A stretch of DNA of 31,657 nucleotides from Candidatus Auribacterota bacterium (GCA_016932965.1 JAFGBW010000011.1:1-31657), one strand, 5' to 3'. Shown: positions 15,982-24,241, counted from the first letter of the stretch. Notes: generated from the letters alone by a model not told the origin. Made by a program: numbers and translations.

Positions 15982-16000
15982 TCTCCGGCTTTGCCGGAGA
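15982..16000. other. Short GC-rich hairpin upstream of the nitrilase gene
   Basis: TCTCCGGC and GCCGGAGA are perfect 8-nt arms around TTT. There is no T-run, so on its own it is not an intrinsic terminator on either strand. It lies 29 nt before the nitrilase start and may be a leader or repeat remnant. Confidence 0.45.
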
Positions 16001-16029
16001 TAGTTAGCTGAACCAGGTAGACCTCCGCA

Positions 16030-16902
16030 ATGAAAAAAGAAGGAAAAAAGGATCAAAGAATCATTCTCTCTCTCATTCAGCATGCCTATCAGGGCAGTGT
16101 TGAAGAAAGTGTTTCTTTCATAGAAGAACAGATCAAAAAAGCCAAAAAGAACGGCGCGCAGATCGTGTGTTTGCAGGAATTGTTCAGCACGGAGTATTTC
16201 TGCCGGACGTTCAGCCAGGCTTTTTTTTCTCTGGCCCGGACAGAAAGAGGCGCATTTCTTTCGCGTTTTTCTTCTCTGGCGGCAAAATTAAAGCTGGTCC
16301 TGATCGTTCCCTTTTTCGAAAAAAAAATGGAGGGGGTTTATTATAACAGCGCCGCTGTCATTGATGATGACGGCGCTTTGAAAGGCATTTACCGGAAGAT
16401 TCACATACCGGATGACCCCGGTTTTTATGAAAAATATTATTTTACTCCCGGGGATTCGGGATACGCTGTCTTTGCCACATCTCATGGAAAAATAGCGGTC
16501 CTCATTTGCTGGGACCAATGGTTTCCTGAAGCCGCCAGGGCTGTGAGTCTCATGGGAGCGGACATCATTTTTTATCCGACTGCCATCGGTACCGTAAAAG
16601 GGGAAAAGCGCCTGGAGAAGAAATACAAGGATGCCTGGAAAACCATGCAGCGTTCTTCGGCCATCGCCAATGGAGTATTTGTGGCTTCGGTTAACCGGAC
16701 CGGCACGGAGGGGAATATTGATTTCTGGGGGTCTTCTTTTGTGTGTGGTCCTATGGGGGAAATGCTGACAAAGGACCCCGGAAGGAACCAGGTCATTGTC
16801 AGTTGCGAGATCTCTCTGGATGCGATCAAGGAAACAAGACTGACATGGCCTTTTTTCAGGGACCGGCGTGTGGATACCTATGAGGGATTGCTGAAAAAAT
16901 AG
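16030..16902 (+). CDS. aguB: Carbon-nitrogen hydrolase, N-carbamoylputrescine amidase-like
   Basis: 290-residue cytoplasmic nitrilase-superfamily enzyme. It has the full catalytic triad: Glu50 (CLQELF), Lys123 (YRKIHIPDDP) and Cys160 (LICWDQWFPEAAR). The sequence YRKIHIPDDPGFYEKYYFTPGD and the closing WPFFRDRRVDTYEGLLKK are typical of N-carbamoylputrescine amidases, which release putrescine, CO2 and ammonia in the arginine-agmatine route. The usual partner, agmatine deiminase, is not in this window, so the substrate is by family resemblance only. No strong Shine-Dalgarno sequence precedes the ATG at 16030 (CAGGTAG is about 10 nt upstream). The stop lies 10 nt before the next start, with that gene's GGGAG immediately after the stop codon, so the two are coupled. 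Confidence 0.86.
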   Translation: MKKEGKKDQRIILSLIQHAYQGSVEESVSFIEEQIKKAKKNGAQIVCLQELFSTEYFCRTFSQAFFSLARTERGAFLSRFSSLAAKLKLVLIVPFFEKKMEGVYYNSAAVIDDDGALKGIYRKIHIPDDPGFYEKYYFTPGDSGYAVFATSHGKIAVLICWDQWFPEAARAVSLMGADIIFYPTAIGTVKGEKRLEKKYKDAWKTMQRSSAIANGVFVASVNRTGTEGNIDFWGSSFVCGPMGEMLTKDPGRNQVIVSCEISLDAIKETRLTWPFFRDRRVDTYEGLLKK

Positions 16903-16912
16903 GGAGCCGTTC

Positions 16913-18382
16913 ATGAATTTGTTCTGGAAGACGTTGGAGCCTTTTTCATCCCCTTTTCTTCTTCTTTTTTTTCTTCTGTTTTTTCATGCTGTCAACAGAA
17001 GCCGGTTTTCATACCCGTTCCGCCTGTTTATTCTTGCTGTGATGACGGGGATACTGTATTTCGCGTACAGCTCCCTCGGCATCAATGAGGATTGGCTGCT
17101 TTTCCTGAAGCGTCTCAATTCCCCTTTTGTTCTTGCCTTATCGCTCTTGGTGGTTCCGGCTGTCATTTTATACGGAAAAAAAATATATCCCCTTTTCCTG
17201 ATTGTTCCGATATTTTTCCTGGAACTGGCAATATGGAAAATCTGTTCGTCTGATCCCTTATCAGGGGGGTTCCACTGGTTCAGAATCCCTTGTGAATATC
17301 TGATCATGGGGGTGGTTTCTTTTCTGGTGATATTGTCTTTTTTTCTTTCGGTGGACACGTTGAGGAAAGGGGCGCGGATCACGTTTTTTATTCTGCTCAT
17401 ATACGGGGGATTTGTTTTTCGCCAGGATGAAAGCGACTATCAATTCATGTTGACGAGGAGAGGGGAAGCCATAAAGGGGAAATTCAACGCGGTTGAAACC
17501 CATCCGGTTTTAGGAAGCGAAAACGCTTTGTCGTATTTGCCTTCTGCACCCTGCCGGTTCAGTGCTGACGGCGGATATGTGCAGGGCTGCGTGATGGAGC
17601 TCTTACAGCGGATATACCAGTTTGATGATACCAAATCCATGAGCAGTCATCCGGGGTTTACGGCTTTTCTGTCCATGATTTTGTCCGCGCTATTATTTCT
17701 GATTCTTCTGCATTTGATCGGCGCCAGGTTCTGGTGCGGATGGATTTGTCCCTTGAGCACTTTGGGAGACCTCCTGGACACATTGAGAAGATGGGTCCGT
17801 TTTCCGCATTATAAACCTCCTGAAAAGCTTAAAATGTCTTTTTTTTATTCCGGTTTTTCATGGGGAGTGTTGGGGCTTTTATTGGCGAAAGCCTACGCTA
17901 AGCTGGGTCCTGACGGAACCCATCTGGGATGCAGAATCCCTTTGTATCCTTTTTGCAGGCTTTGTCCGGGGCAACTCGTCTGTCCTGCGGCTTCCAGGGG
18001 ATGGGAAGGCCATTTTTCTCTGCCGGGGATGGAATGGATGTTCGGGCTTTTTAAAATCGGGGCCGTGACACTTCTGACCGTCTATCTATTGAGTTTTTTA
18101 GCAGCCCGAAGACTCTGGTGCCGGTTCTGTCCCATGGGCATGATCGGGGGGCTTTTTAACCGGGTATCTTTGTTGCGTTTGTCTAAAAACAGCACGAATT
18201 GCAGCGGATGCGGAACCTGCAATGAAGTGTGTCCCATGAACATTCATCATGTGCAGGAGGAGATGAAACAAAAAAATGTCTCGCATTTTGATTGTCTTTT
18301 ATGCTTGAAATGCGTGACGCATTGTCCGAAAAAGAAATGTCTTTCCCTGGAATTCTGCGGTAAGGTGATCAAGGAATCGTGA
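16913..18382 (+). CDS. Membrane polyferredoxin, NapH/NosR-like 4Fe-4S protein
   Basis: 489 residues. The first 160 residues hold several membrane segments, a periplasmic stretch follows (about 160-240), then further membrane helices with cysteine motifs typical of the NapH/CcoG/NosR group. Visible motifs are WCGWICP (Cys275, Cys279), CRLCPGQLVCPA (Cys348, Cys351, Cys357), WCRFCPMG, and two ferredoxin-like clusters near the C-terminus (CSGCGTCNEVCP and CLLCLKCVTHCP). The protein should move electrons across or along the inner membrane through two or more 4Fe-4S clusters. No FMN-binding domain or nitrate/nitrous-oxide reductase gene is near, so the electron acceptor is unknown. Translation appears coupled to the nitrilase gene upstream. 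The dehydratase-like gene 264 nt downstream belongs to a family that needs low-potential electrons; a link is speculative. Confidence 0.85.
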   Translation: MNLFWKTLEPFSSPFLLLFFLLFFHAVNRSRFSYPFRLFILAVMTGILYFAYSSLGINEDWLLFLKRLNSPFVLALSLLVVPAVILYGKKIYPLFLIVPIFFLELAIWKICSSDPLSGGFHWFRIPCEYLIMGVVSFLVILSFFLSVDTLRKGARITFFILLIYGGFVFRQDESDYQFMLTRRGEAIKGKFNAVETHPVLGSENALSYLPSAPCRFSADGGYVQGCVMELLQRIYQFDDTKSMSSHPGFTAFLSMILSALLFLILLHLIGARFWCGWICPLSTLGDLLDTLRRWVRFPHYKPPEKLKMSFFYSGFSWGVLGLLLAKAYAKLGPDGTHLGCRIPLYPFCRLCPGQLVCPAASRGWEGHFSLPGMEWMFGLFKIGAVTLLTVYLLSFLAARRLWCRFCPMGMIGGLFNRVSLLRLSKNSTNCSGCGTCNEVCPMNIHHVQEEMKQKNVSHFDCLLCLKCVTHCPKKKCLSLEFCGKVIKES

Positions 18383-18440
18383 ATGAATAATAAACCTCTA
18401 GGACCTGATCGCCTTGCCACTACAGATTTTTTATTTTTAT

Positions 18441-18548
18441 ATTACCATGAAGGACATGAAGAACATGATGACTCTCAAATGACGAACTTAAAATCTCAAA
18501 TTACAGGCGTCCAGCCTGTTTTCCGTTCATGCTCTTCATGGTTAATAA
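18441..18548. repeat. Nonamer-arm hairpin repeat B (CATGAAGGA type)
   Basis: Left arm (from 18441) holds 9-nt units CATGAAGGA, CATGAAGAA, CATGATGAC after ATTAC. Right arm 18526-18548 is the reverse complement of the same kind of sequence (read reversed: AACCATGAAGAGCATGAA). A nested hairpin ACAGGC/GCCTGT lies in the loop. Architecture matches repeat A, with CATGAA replacing CACGGA on both arms. The 263-nt gap 18383-18645 holds only this element. Confidence 0.72.
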
Positions 18549-18645
18549 TTTTTTCATGTATTTTGTGGTTCTAACTTTATAAAAGATAATGGTTTCTTGA
18601 TCCTTTTTTATGGATAGTAGAAGGTTATAAACAAGAAATTTATTT

Positions 18646-19908
18646 ATGTCTCCGCAATTTGACAGACTATATCCGGTTCAGCCAGCGGGCGATAAAATCT
18701 CTTCTGTAGTGTCTGCTAAACAGCATGAAACGGAGGAGGCTGAACTGCGTTTTATGAAAACGTTCGCGAACAGGCCTTCCAATATCGGTTTTTTTGAAAG
18801 CATTGTCACAGAAAAAATGTTCAGCAAAAAGACCGTCCCCCGGGTGGGCTATTTCTGCCGTTTTATTCCTGAGGAAATCATCTGGGCTCTCGGAGCTGAG
18901 CCGGTGCGCCTCGATTGCGGGAACAACGCGCTTGTTCCTGTCGGGGAAGAGGCCCTTTGCGGAGGCATCTGTCCCGTCGCCAAGGCATCATTCGGGATGT
19001 TCATGATGAAGGATTCCCTGGCTTCGTCCTGCGATATTCTGCTTTTGACCGCCGCCTGCGATGCCAAGAAAAAACTGGGGGAAATCTTTTCAGATTCAAG
19101 GCCGGTCTTTGTTCTGAATCTGCCGCCTGAAAAAAACCAGACTCTATACGCCGATTTTGTTTTATCGGAAATTTTTCGGCTGGTTGTTTTCCTGGAAAAG
19201 AAATTGAACGTGAAATTATCAGCAGGAAAACTTCAATCCGCCATTGAAATGACGAAAGAAAGATACAATCTCGTCATGGAAATCAGTCAAATGAGGATGC
19301 AGAACCCGTCCCTTCTTTCCATTCATGATTTTTATCTGATCATCCAGTCTTCAAGTTTTTATCCGGTTCCTTTTTCAAAATGGCTTTCTGAAACAAGAGC
19401 CGTCTGCAGGGAAATGAGGCTGTCCAAACTGCCTGCGGATAAAGCCGTCCTGAGACTGCTTTTAACCGGGGTTCCCGTGATTTTTCCCAACTTCAAAGTA
19501 TTGAACCTCATCCATGAAGCCGGGGCAGAGGTTGTGGCGGATACCCTGTGTTCCGGGATCCAGTCTTTTTCAGACAGGATCATCCTGGATGAATTGGATA
19601 GAAAATCCTTATTGAGGGCCTTGCTGAATCGTTCGGTTTTTGCTTCCCTTTGCCCCTGTTTTATTTCCCAGACTTGGAGAATCAACCGGATTCTGGAGCT
19701 TCTGTCTGAAATCCGTATTGATGGAGTCCTTCAATATTCGTTCAAGTCCTGCCAGCTGTTTGACATGGAAGATTACCGGATAGAAAAGATATTAAAGGTA
19801 AAAGGGATGCCCTATTTGAATCTTTCCACTGACTACAGCCCTCATGATTCTGAGCAGCTGAGAATCCGTCTCGAGGCTTTTTTCGAAATGATTTATCGTT
19901 CCAGATGA
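18646..19908 (+). CDS. 2-hydroxyacyl-CoA dehydratase family protein (HgdB/FldC/YjiM-like)
   Basis: 420 residues, cytoplasmic, predicted to bind an iron-sulfur cluster. Family landmarks are PRVGYFCRFIPEEIIWALGA (Cys71), LDCGN (Cys91), CGGICPVAKASFG (Cys105, Cys109), SSCDILLLTAACDAKKKLGE (Cys129, Cys138) and CPCF near the C-terminus. Dehydratases of this family use a ketyl-radical mechanism and an ATP-driven activator (HgdC/BadF type); the single-subunit relatives such as YjiM have no proven reaction. The activator gene normally lies next door. Here only its first codons survive immediately downstream (19905-20006). No second dehydratase subunit is present, so this is more likely a YjiM-like orphan than a complete amino-acid fermentation enzyme. 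The ribosome-binding site is weak (AAGG about 20 nt upstream). Confidence 0.83.
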   Translation: MSPQFDRLYPVQPAGDKISSVVSAKQHETEEAELRFMKTFANRPSNIGFFESIVTEKMFSKKTVPRVGYFCRFIPEEIIWALGAEPVRLDCGNNALVPVGEEALCGGICPVAKASFGMFMMKDSLASSCDILLLTAACDAKKKLGEIFSDSRPVFVLNLPPEKNQTLYADFVLSEIFRLVVFLEKKLNVKLSAGKLQSAIEMTKERYNLVMEISQMRMQNPSLLSIHDFYLIIQSSSFYPVPFSKWLSETRAVCREMRLSKLPADKAVLRLLLTGVPVIFPNFKVLNLIHEAGAEVVADTLCSGIQSFSDRIILDELDRKSLLRALLNRSVFASLCPCFISQTWRINRILELLSEIRIDGVLQYSFKSCQLFDMEDYRIEKILKVKGMPYLNLSTDYSPHDSEQLRIRLEAFFEMIYRSR

Positions 19909-20006
19909 TTAGGATGTCGGCTGGAATTGACATCGGGGCCGCTACGATGAAATGCTTGCTCAGCGCGGTTTTCCTTGTCGGGCTGAAAAAACAGGTGGTT
20001 GAATGA
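19905..20006 (+). pseudogene. Remnant of the dehydratase activator ATPase (HgdC/BadF family)
   Basis: A frame beginning at the ATG that overlaps the dehydratase stop codon (19905; another in-frame ATG at 19914) reads SAGIDIGAATMKCLLSAV and ends at TGA 20004-20006 after about 33 codons. GIDIGAAT-K is the phosphate-binding motif that opens BadF/BadG/BcrA/HgdC activators, and the position right after a dehydratase gene is where the activator belongs. A complete activator needs about 250 residues including cluster-binding cysteines; none of the remaining sequence up to 20605 encodes them. I read it as a deleted gene. Confidence 0.68.
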
Positions 20007-20110
20007 TCATCCAGTAAACTGCCATCACTGGTTTTGATTAATCCGGTAAACCACCGGCACAGCCTTTGGACTGGCAAAGTTTGACAGATACGGAAGTATT
20101 TAAAATTAAT

Positions 20111-20323
20111 TTCACCACGGAGGACCGACTCAAAACCTTTTATGGCGGAGAGGGACAACGAAGTCGCCTAAAAAGGCAAGGGCAGGATGCCCGCAGTCCC
20201 ACGCACGAAGGAAGTAAAGTAAATTTTTATATGATATTGAAAAATGTGTTGCCATTGTCGATTGATTTATATTTTATCATGATCATTGTTTTTATTATTA
20301 CCTTTCGTGTTCTTCGTGGTGAA
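20111..20323. repeat. Nonamer-arm hairpin repeat C, interrupted
   Basis: Left arm TTCACCACGGAGGAC (20111-20125) pairs imperfectly with the right arm 20301-20323 (read reversed: TTCACCACGAAGAACACGAA). The left arm appears interrupted: 20126-20200 is a different, GC-richer block with two small hairpins (GCCT/AGGC at 20166-20177 and GGGCA/TGCCC at 20180-20192), after which another CACGAAGGA unit resumes at 20203. It lies in the 600-nt gap after the activator remnant. No protein is supported here. Confidence 0.6.
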
Positions 20324-20341
20324 GGAATTTGAATAACAAAA

Positions 20342-20358
20342 CATGATCCAAGATCATG
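20342..20358. other. Short perfect hairpin or operator-like palindrome
   Basis: CATGATC and GATCATG flank CAA in the gap before the exported glycosidase gene. It could be a regulator-binding site or a small RNA stem; nothing else identifies it. Confidence 0.35.
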
Positions 20359-20410
20359 CCCCTGCATTGAGCCGGTAACTTTTTGAAGCTTTCTCTTTTG
20401 GTGGGGGTAA

Positions 20411-20461
20411 CTGATTTAACCGTGAAGTAGTGAAAATACTTGGCGGTCAGTTTTATTTTAT
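20411..20461 (+). terminator. Terminator-like hairpin in the glycosidase leader
   Basis: ACCG (20419-20422) and AAGTA (20425-20429) pair with TACTT (20437-20441) and CGGT (20444-20447), with a 2-nt internal bulge on each side and loop GTGAAAA. An outer CTG/CAG pairing (20411-20413 with 20448-20450) may extend it. It is followed by TTTTATTTTAT. It lies about 145 nt upstream of the exported glycosidase start, so it could end readthrough from upstream or act as an attenuator in that gene's leader. Confidence 0.45.
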
Positions 20462-20478
20462 GATAAAAAAATCTCTTT

Positions 20479-20528
20479 GACTGTTTGTACCTGAAGGATC
20501 AGGAAGGGGATAATTGTAACAAACAGTC
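20479..20528 (+). other. Structured leader hairpin before the exported glycosidase
   Basis: GACTGTTTGT (20479-20488) and ACAAACAGTC (20519-20528) are perfect 10-nt arms. Inside lies a second stem CCTGA/TCAGG with loop AGGA, giving a branched or stacked fold. It sits about 78 nt before the start codon. It matches no riboswitch class I know. Confidence 0.5.
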
Positions 20529-20605
20529 GAGAAGGAAGTTAGGATTATTTTAAGGAAGGAAAAAAAGATGGGGACGCTAACCGTAAAAAGAATTGGAGTG
20601 AATCG

Positions 20606-22291
20606 ATGAGATATTTTGTCAGCATACCCCTTTATATAATGGTTTTTTTTCTTATCCTTGGAGTGATCCGGCCTCTTGAAATAAAGGCGGAATCGGCTTC
20701 CATCAAGGTTAAAAAGGACTGGTTTATCGTTAACGGGGAGCGTTTTCTGATCAAAGGAATAGGTTATTCCAATTGCCGTCCTCATGAGCAGCCCAATACA
20801 AAACGAATTGATCTGGAACAGGAGAGAAAGGAATTTGCCATTATCAAGGCGGCGGGATTCAATACCTTGCGGACATGGAAACCCATGACACTGGAGGAGC
20901 TTAAACTGGCCAATGAATTCGGGCTGTATGTTATTCAGGGAATGTGGATTGAATACCAGCAGAATTTTACCGACCCTGAAAGGGTGACTCAGATTGTGGA
21001 GCAATTAAAACCCATCGTCAAAGAGAGCTCCCAGGCGCCCAATGTTTTGATGTATGTAGTTGGAAATGAACCCCAGCCTGCCCAGGTGTTTTCAGTCGGG
21101 CATAAAAATACCAACGATTTTTTTAAGCTGTTACGGGATCAGATCAAGCAGCAGGCCCCTCATGCAGTTGTTACCATGTCCAACTGGGTTCAGTCGGATT
21201 TCTTAGACGATTACATGTGGGACGTGGCCGCTTTTAATATTTATATTTATAATCCTGAATCCGTTAATCACGCGATGGGATACAGGGGATATGTCAACTG
21301 GCTTAAAAACACCCGTGCTCCGAAAAGGCCTCTCATCAATACAGAGATGGGGCTTTCCACTTCCAAAGGCGGAATAGGACTTTGGGGTTATGGAGGAAAC
21401 TCCGAGGTGGAACAGCAGGAAGGGGTTCTATACATGTACCGCGAAGCTTTCAACGGAGGCGCAACAGGGGCCTGTGTTTTTGAATGGATAGACGAATGGT
21501 GGAAAAATTTCAATCACGGTTCCGACTGGGACGTCCATGAACCGGCTGATCCGGAGGAATGGTTTGGGATCTGCTATTACGATGAAAACGGGGAACTTCA
21601 GAAAAAACCGGTTTATAGTGCCCTGCAGGAGTTCAATCAGGCCATTTGCGTCACCCCGAAAGATTCTGAGAAAGTCAGTAAAAGCAGCCCCGTGGAAATT
21701 TATACGGAGGAAGATATAAAGGAAGTGTCTGTCAGCGTGGGGATAAACCAGGACTGGGACTGGATACCGTTGAAGCGTGCCTCTCCGCATTGGTTTACAG
21801 GGAAATTGAACGTGAAAAAGATGCCGGACGGGAAAACCGAGCTCAGAATAAAGGCCAAAGCCAAAACCAATATGGAATACGTGAAAAAACAGGTGATTTA
21901 TATTGATAATGCCAGGAAGATGGATGAGCCTTATCAGGTTTCAGTGAGTCTGAGCGAGCATGTCGTCTATACCAATAACCGGACAACCCCGATCAAGCTG
22001 ATGTTTGATGTCACGAACGCGAAAAAGAAAAAAGTCGCTGGAGAGACTGTTACTTTTTCCATCTATGAGCCTGTTCTCAATCAGAAGCTCAAACTGTCCA
22101 AAATAACAGATAAAAACGGCAGGGTGGAGCATGTTTATTTGTTGAACGAGGAGGGGGTCCTCACAGTGGCCGCAGGTGTTGTTGCCTATCCCTCAGAGGC
22201 CAAAGGCGTTACAGATACAACCTATCTGGTTAAGAGCGGGGATTGCAAACATGTCTACATTTATTATGAAAAGGAAGGGGGAAAAAGATGA
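20606..22291 (+). CDS. Exported clan-A glycoside hydrolase-like protein (GH2/GH5-type TIM barrel)
   Basis: 561 residues. Residues 1-28 are a signal peptide (core LYIMVFFLILGVI). The barrel covers about 35-350. It opens with FIVNGERFLIKGIGYSN, as in GH2 TIM-barrel domains, and has AAGFNTLRTW on an early strand, the acid/base candidate Glu155 in VVGNEPQ, and the nucleophile candidate Glu247 in INTEMG. ACVFEWIDEWWK completes the clan-A pattern. Residues about 355-560 are two beta-sandwich domains, the second resembling an Ig-like or carbohydrate-binding fold. The ATG at 20606 has GGAG 7 nt upstream. The stop overlaps the next gene by 4 nt, so the two glycosidases form a coupled pair. The family and substrate are not certain: beta-glucan, mannan or a cell-surface glycan are all possible. 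Confidence 0.8.
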   Translation: MRYFVSIPLYIMVFFLILGVIRPLEIKAESASIKVKKDWFIVNGERFLIKGIGYSNCRPHEQPNTKRIDLEQERKEFAIIKAAGFNTLRTWKPMTLEELKLANEFGLYVIQGMWIEYQQNFTDPERVTQIVEQLKPIVKESSQAPNVLMYVVGNEPQPAQVFSVGHKNTNDFFKLLRDQIKQQAPHAVVTMSNWVQSDFLDDYMWDVAAFNIYIYNPESVNHAMGYRGYVNWLKNTRAPKRPLINTEMGLSTSKGGIGLWGYGGNSEVEQQEGVLYMYREAFNGGATGACVFEWIDEWWKNFNHGSDWDVHEPADPEEWFGICYYDENGELQKKPVYSALQEFNQAICVTPKDSEKVSKSSPVEIYTEEDIKEVSVSVGINQDWDWIPLKRASPHWFTGKLNVKKMPDGKTELRIKAKAKTNMEYVKKQVIYIDNARKMDEPYQVSVSLSEHVVYTNNRTTPIKLMFDVTNAKKKKVAGETVTFSIYEPVLNQKLKLSKITDKNGRVEHVYLLNEEGVLTVAAGVVAYPSEAKGVTDTTYLVKSGDCKHVYIYYEKEGGKR

Positions 22292-24177
22292 GATCATCCG
22301 TCAAATGGTTATGCCTTATTTTCATGATTTGTTCCTGTGGTTTTGCTGAACCGTTGTTTAAACAGAATGACGAAGGCACGGAATTCCCTGTGGATTATTC
22401 TCAATACGGGGAATTCAAAAATATGGGAACATCTGAGTATGAATATGTCGTCAAGGACGATATGCTCCTGGCCAAGGCAACAGGGGACGGGATTTTCCCG
22501 AATAATTTCACCATTTACTACGATCCCGCATATAAACAATTGACAGCCGAACGCCGTCTTCAGGGTTCCATATGGGATCTGGTCAATACGGCCGATGTCC
22601 AGGCCTGCTATATCAAATGGGCCATTGAAGAAAATGAAGAACCCGGGGTCAAGCAATTTTATATCGCGCATAATCTGGAACGGGCGGGGTTGCTCAAACA
22701 AGCGGTCAAAGCCTATTATGCCTGCGTGGTGCATTTTCCCCGTTCAGTCGGATGGACATACTGGATGACACCCTGGTATGTCGGGCCCACCTGCATCAAC
22801 ATCATTGAATTCCTGCTTCGTGAACATCCTGAAATCGGATGCACCCTGGTTGATGCGGATATTTTTGTGGAAAACGGCTTTGATAACGACGTCAGCAATG
22901 ACATCTATACCATCAATCCCGGAACAATCGTTAAAACGGAAACAATCAAGAAAAATCCGAAATCACCGGGTAAAGTGGTTCAGACATTAGGCGGGGAGTA
23001 TGGCAAAGTGGTTCAATATGAAAACGGCGACTGGCAGTTTATGATGGAAGGACGGCCTGTTCTCGTCAAATCTATTTCCTATCAGCCCGAGCCTGTCGGC
23101 CAGTCTTATGACGAGGGAACCATGGCAGATTGGATGAAATATGACACCAATGAAAACGGCCTTCCGGATTCCCCTTTGGAAGCCTGGGTGGATAAAAACG
23201 GTAATAATGTTCAGGATCCGGACGAACCCAATGTCGGGGATTTTCAGCTCATGAAGGAAATGGGGACCAACTGCATCCGTTTGTATCATCATTCCACCAA
23301 CAAGGAGCTGTTGAAGACGGCTTATGAAAAATACGGTTTGTATTCGATGATGGGAGACTTGCTCGGCATGTATTGTGTCGGGTCCGGCGCAGCCTGGGAT
23401 GACGGAACGGATTATACGAATGAAGAACAAAAGAAAAACATGCTGGAAAGCGTGAAGAAAATGGTGGAGGAGTATAAGGACGAACCCTATGTCTGCATGT
23501 GGGTATTGGGAAACGAGAACAATTACGGCGGTGTTTTCGGCCATACCGGAGGCGTCGGGAACGCGGGGCAGAAACCGAATGAATATTATGCCTTTGTGAA
23601 TGAAGCAGCGAAATGGATCAAGTCCGTGGACAAGAATAGACCTGTTGCCATCTGCAACGGGGATCTAGGGTTTTTGAATATTTTTGCCAGGCAATGCCCG
23701 GATGTGGATATTTATGGTATCAATGCTTACCGGGGAAAACACGGTTTTGGAAGGAGTTTATGGTACTGGGTAAAGAAGATGATCGACCGGCCTGCCATCA
23801 TCATGGAATATGGATGTCCGGCCTTTCACGAGGGGCAGCCTTTTGAAGTGGCGTTTGCCGAACAAATGGAGTATGACGAAGGATGCTGGAAGGATATCGA
23901 ATACAATTCCTATCTGGGAGAAGGAGCCGGAAACGCGATAGGCGGGGTTTTATTTCAGTGGGTGGACGGCTGGGCCAAGTCAGGGCAGCCTCCCCGGTAT
24001 TCTCCATCTGTTCATGAAACCATCGGCCAGTGGCCCGGACCCTTCCCGTCGGGATGGAGTTATGAGGAATGGTTTGGCATCTGCGGACATGGAAACGGGA
24101 CAAAGACGCCGATGATGCGTGTCCTGCGTCCAGCGTATTATAAATACAAGGAATTGTGGAATCGATCCGCTTCTTAA
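22288..24177 (+). CDS. Exported or lipid-anchored clan-A glycoside hydrolase-like protein
   Basis: 629 residues. The N-terminus WLCLIFMICSC could be a lipoprotein signal (Cys at the end of ICSC) or an ordinary signal peptide cut after GFA. Residues about 30-230 are a helical region with TPR-like character (QFYIAHNLERAGLLKQAVKA). The TIM barrel spans about 255-615: Glu410 in LGNENN as acid/base and Glu507 in IMEYGCPAF as nucleophile, with VLFQWVDGW near the end. An acidic loop pair at residues 286-313 (DTNENGLPD, DKNGNNVQDPDE) looks like calcium-binding loops inserted in the barrel. It is translationally coupled to the gene before it (ATGA overlap), and a strong GGAAGGGGG ribosome-binding site precedes the ATG. 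Both proteins share the EEWFGIC motif near the barrel end, so they are distant paralogues. Substrate unknown. Confidence 0.8.
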   Translation: MRSSVKWLCLIFMICSCGFAEPLFKQNDEGTEFPVDYSQYGEFKNMGTSEYEYVVKDDMLLAKATGDGIFPNNFTIYYDPAYKQLTAERRLQGSIWDLVNTADVQACYIKWAIEENEEPGVKQFYIAHNLERAGLLKQAVKAYYACVVHFPRSVGWTYWMTPWYVGPTCINIIEFLLREHPEIGCTLVDADIFVENGFDNDVSNDIYTINPGTIVKTETIKKNPKSPGKVVQTLGGEYGKVVQYENGDWQFMMEGRPVLVKSISYQPEPVGQSYDEGTMADWMKYDTNENGLPDSPLEAWVDKNGNNVQDPDEPNVGDFQLMKEMGTNCIRLYHHSTNKELLKTAYEKYGLYSMMGDLLGMYCVGSGAAWDDGTDYTNEEQKKNMLESVKKMVEEYKDEPYVCMWVLGNENNYGGVFGHTGGVGNAGQKPNEYYAFVNEAAKWIKSVDKNRPVAICNGDLGFLNIFARQCPDVDIYGINAYRGKHGFGRSLWYWVKKMIDRPAIIMEYGCPAFHEGQPFEVAFAEQMEYDEGCWKDIEYNSYLGEGAGNAIGGVLFQWVDGWAKSGQPPRYSPSVHETIGQWPGPFPSGWSYEEWFGICGHGNGTKTPMMRVLRPAYYKYKELWNRSAS

Positions 24178-24241
24178 CACTGAGCGGATTCATGAGCAGA
24201 CCGCCGGATGACAAGGAGGCGGATTTGAAAAGGGGTGCTCT

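Noticed and set aside
15655-16029. Possible CRISPR array from the repeated CACGGAGGA units
   Set aside because: Units are 9 nt and contiguous, without unique spacers of regular length, and the two arms are inverted rather than direct repeats.
18383-18574. 63-codon open frame after the polyferredoxin gene
   Set aside because: It runs through hairpin repeat B; its HEGHEEHDD-like peptide is the translation of the 9-nt repeat units. No ribosome-binding site or family signal.
20066-20332. 88-codon open frame in the gap before the exported glycosidase
   Set aside because: It spans interrupted repeat C and begins in the decayed activator region; composition is repeat-driven and no motif is visible.
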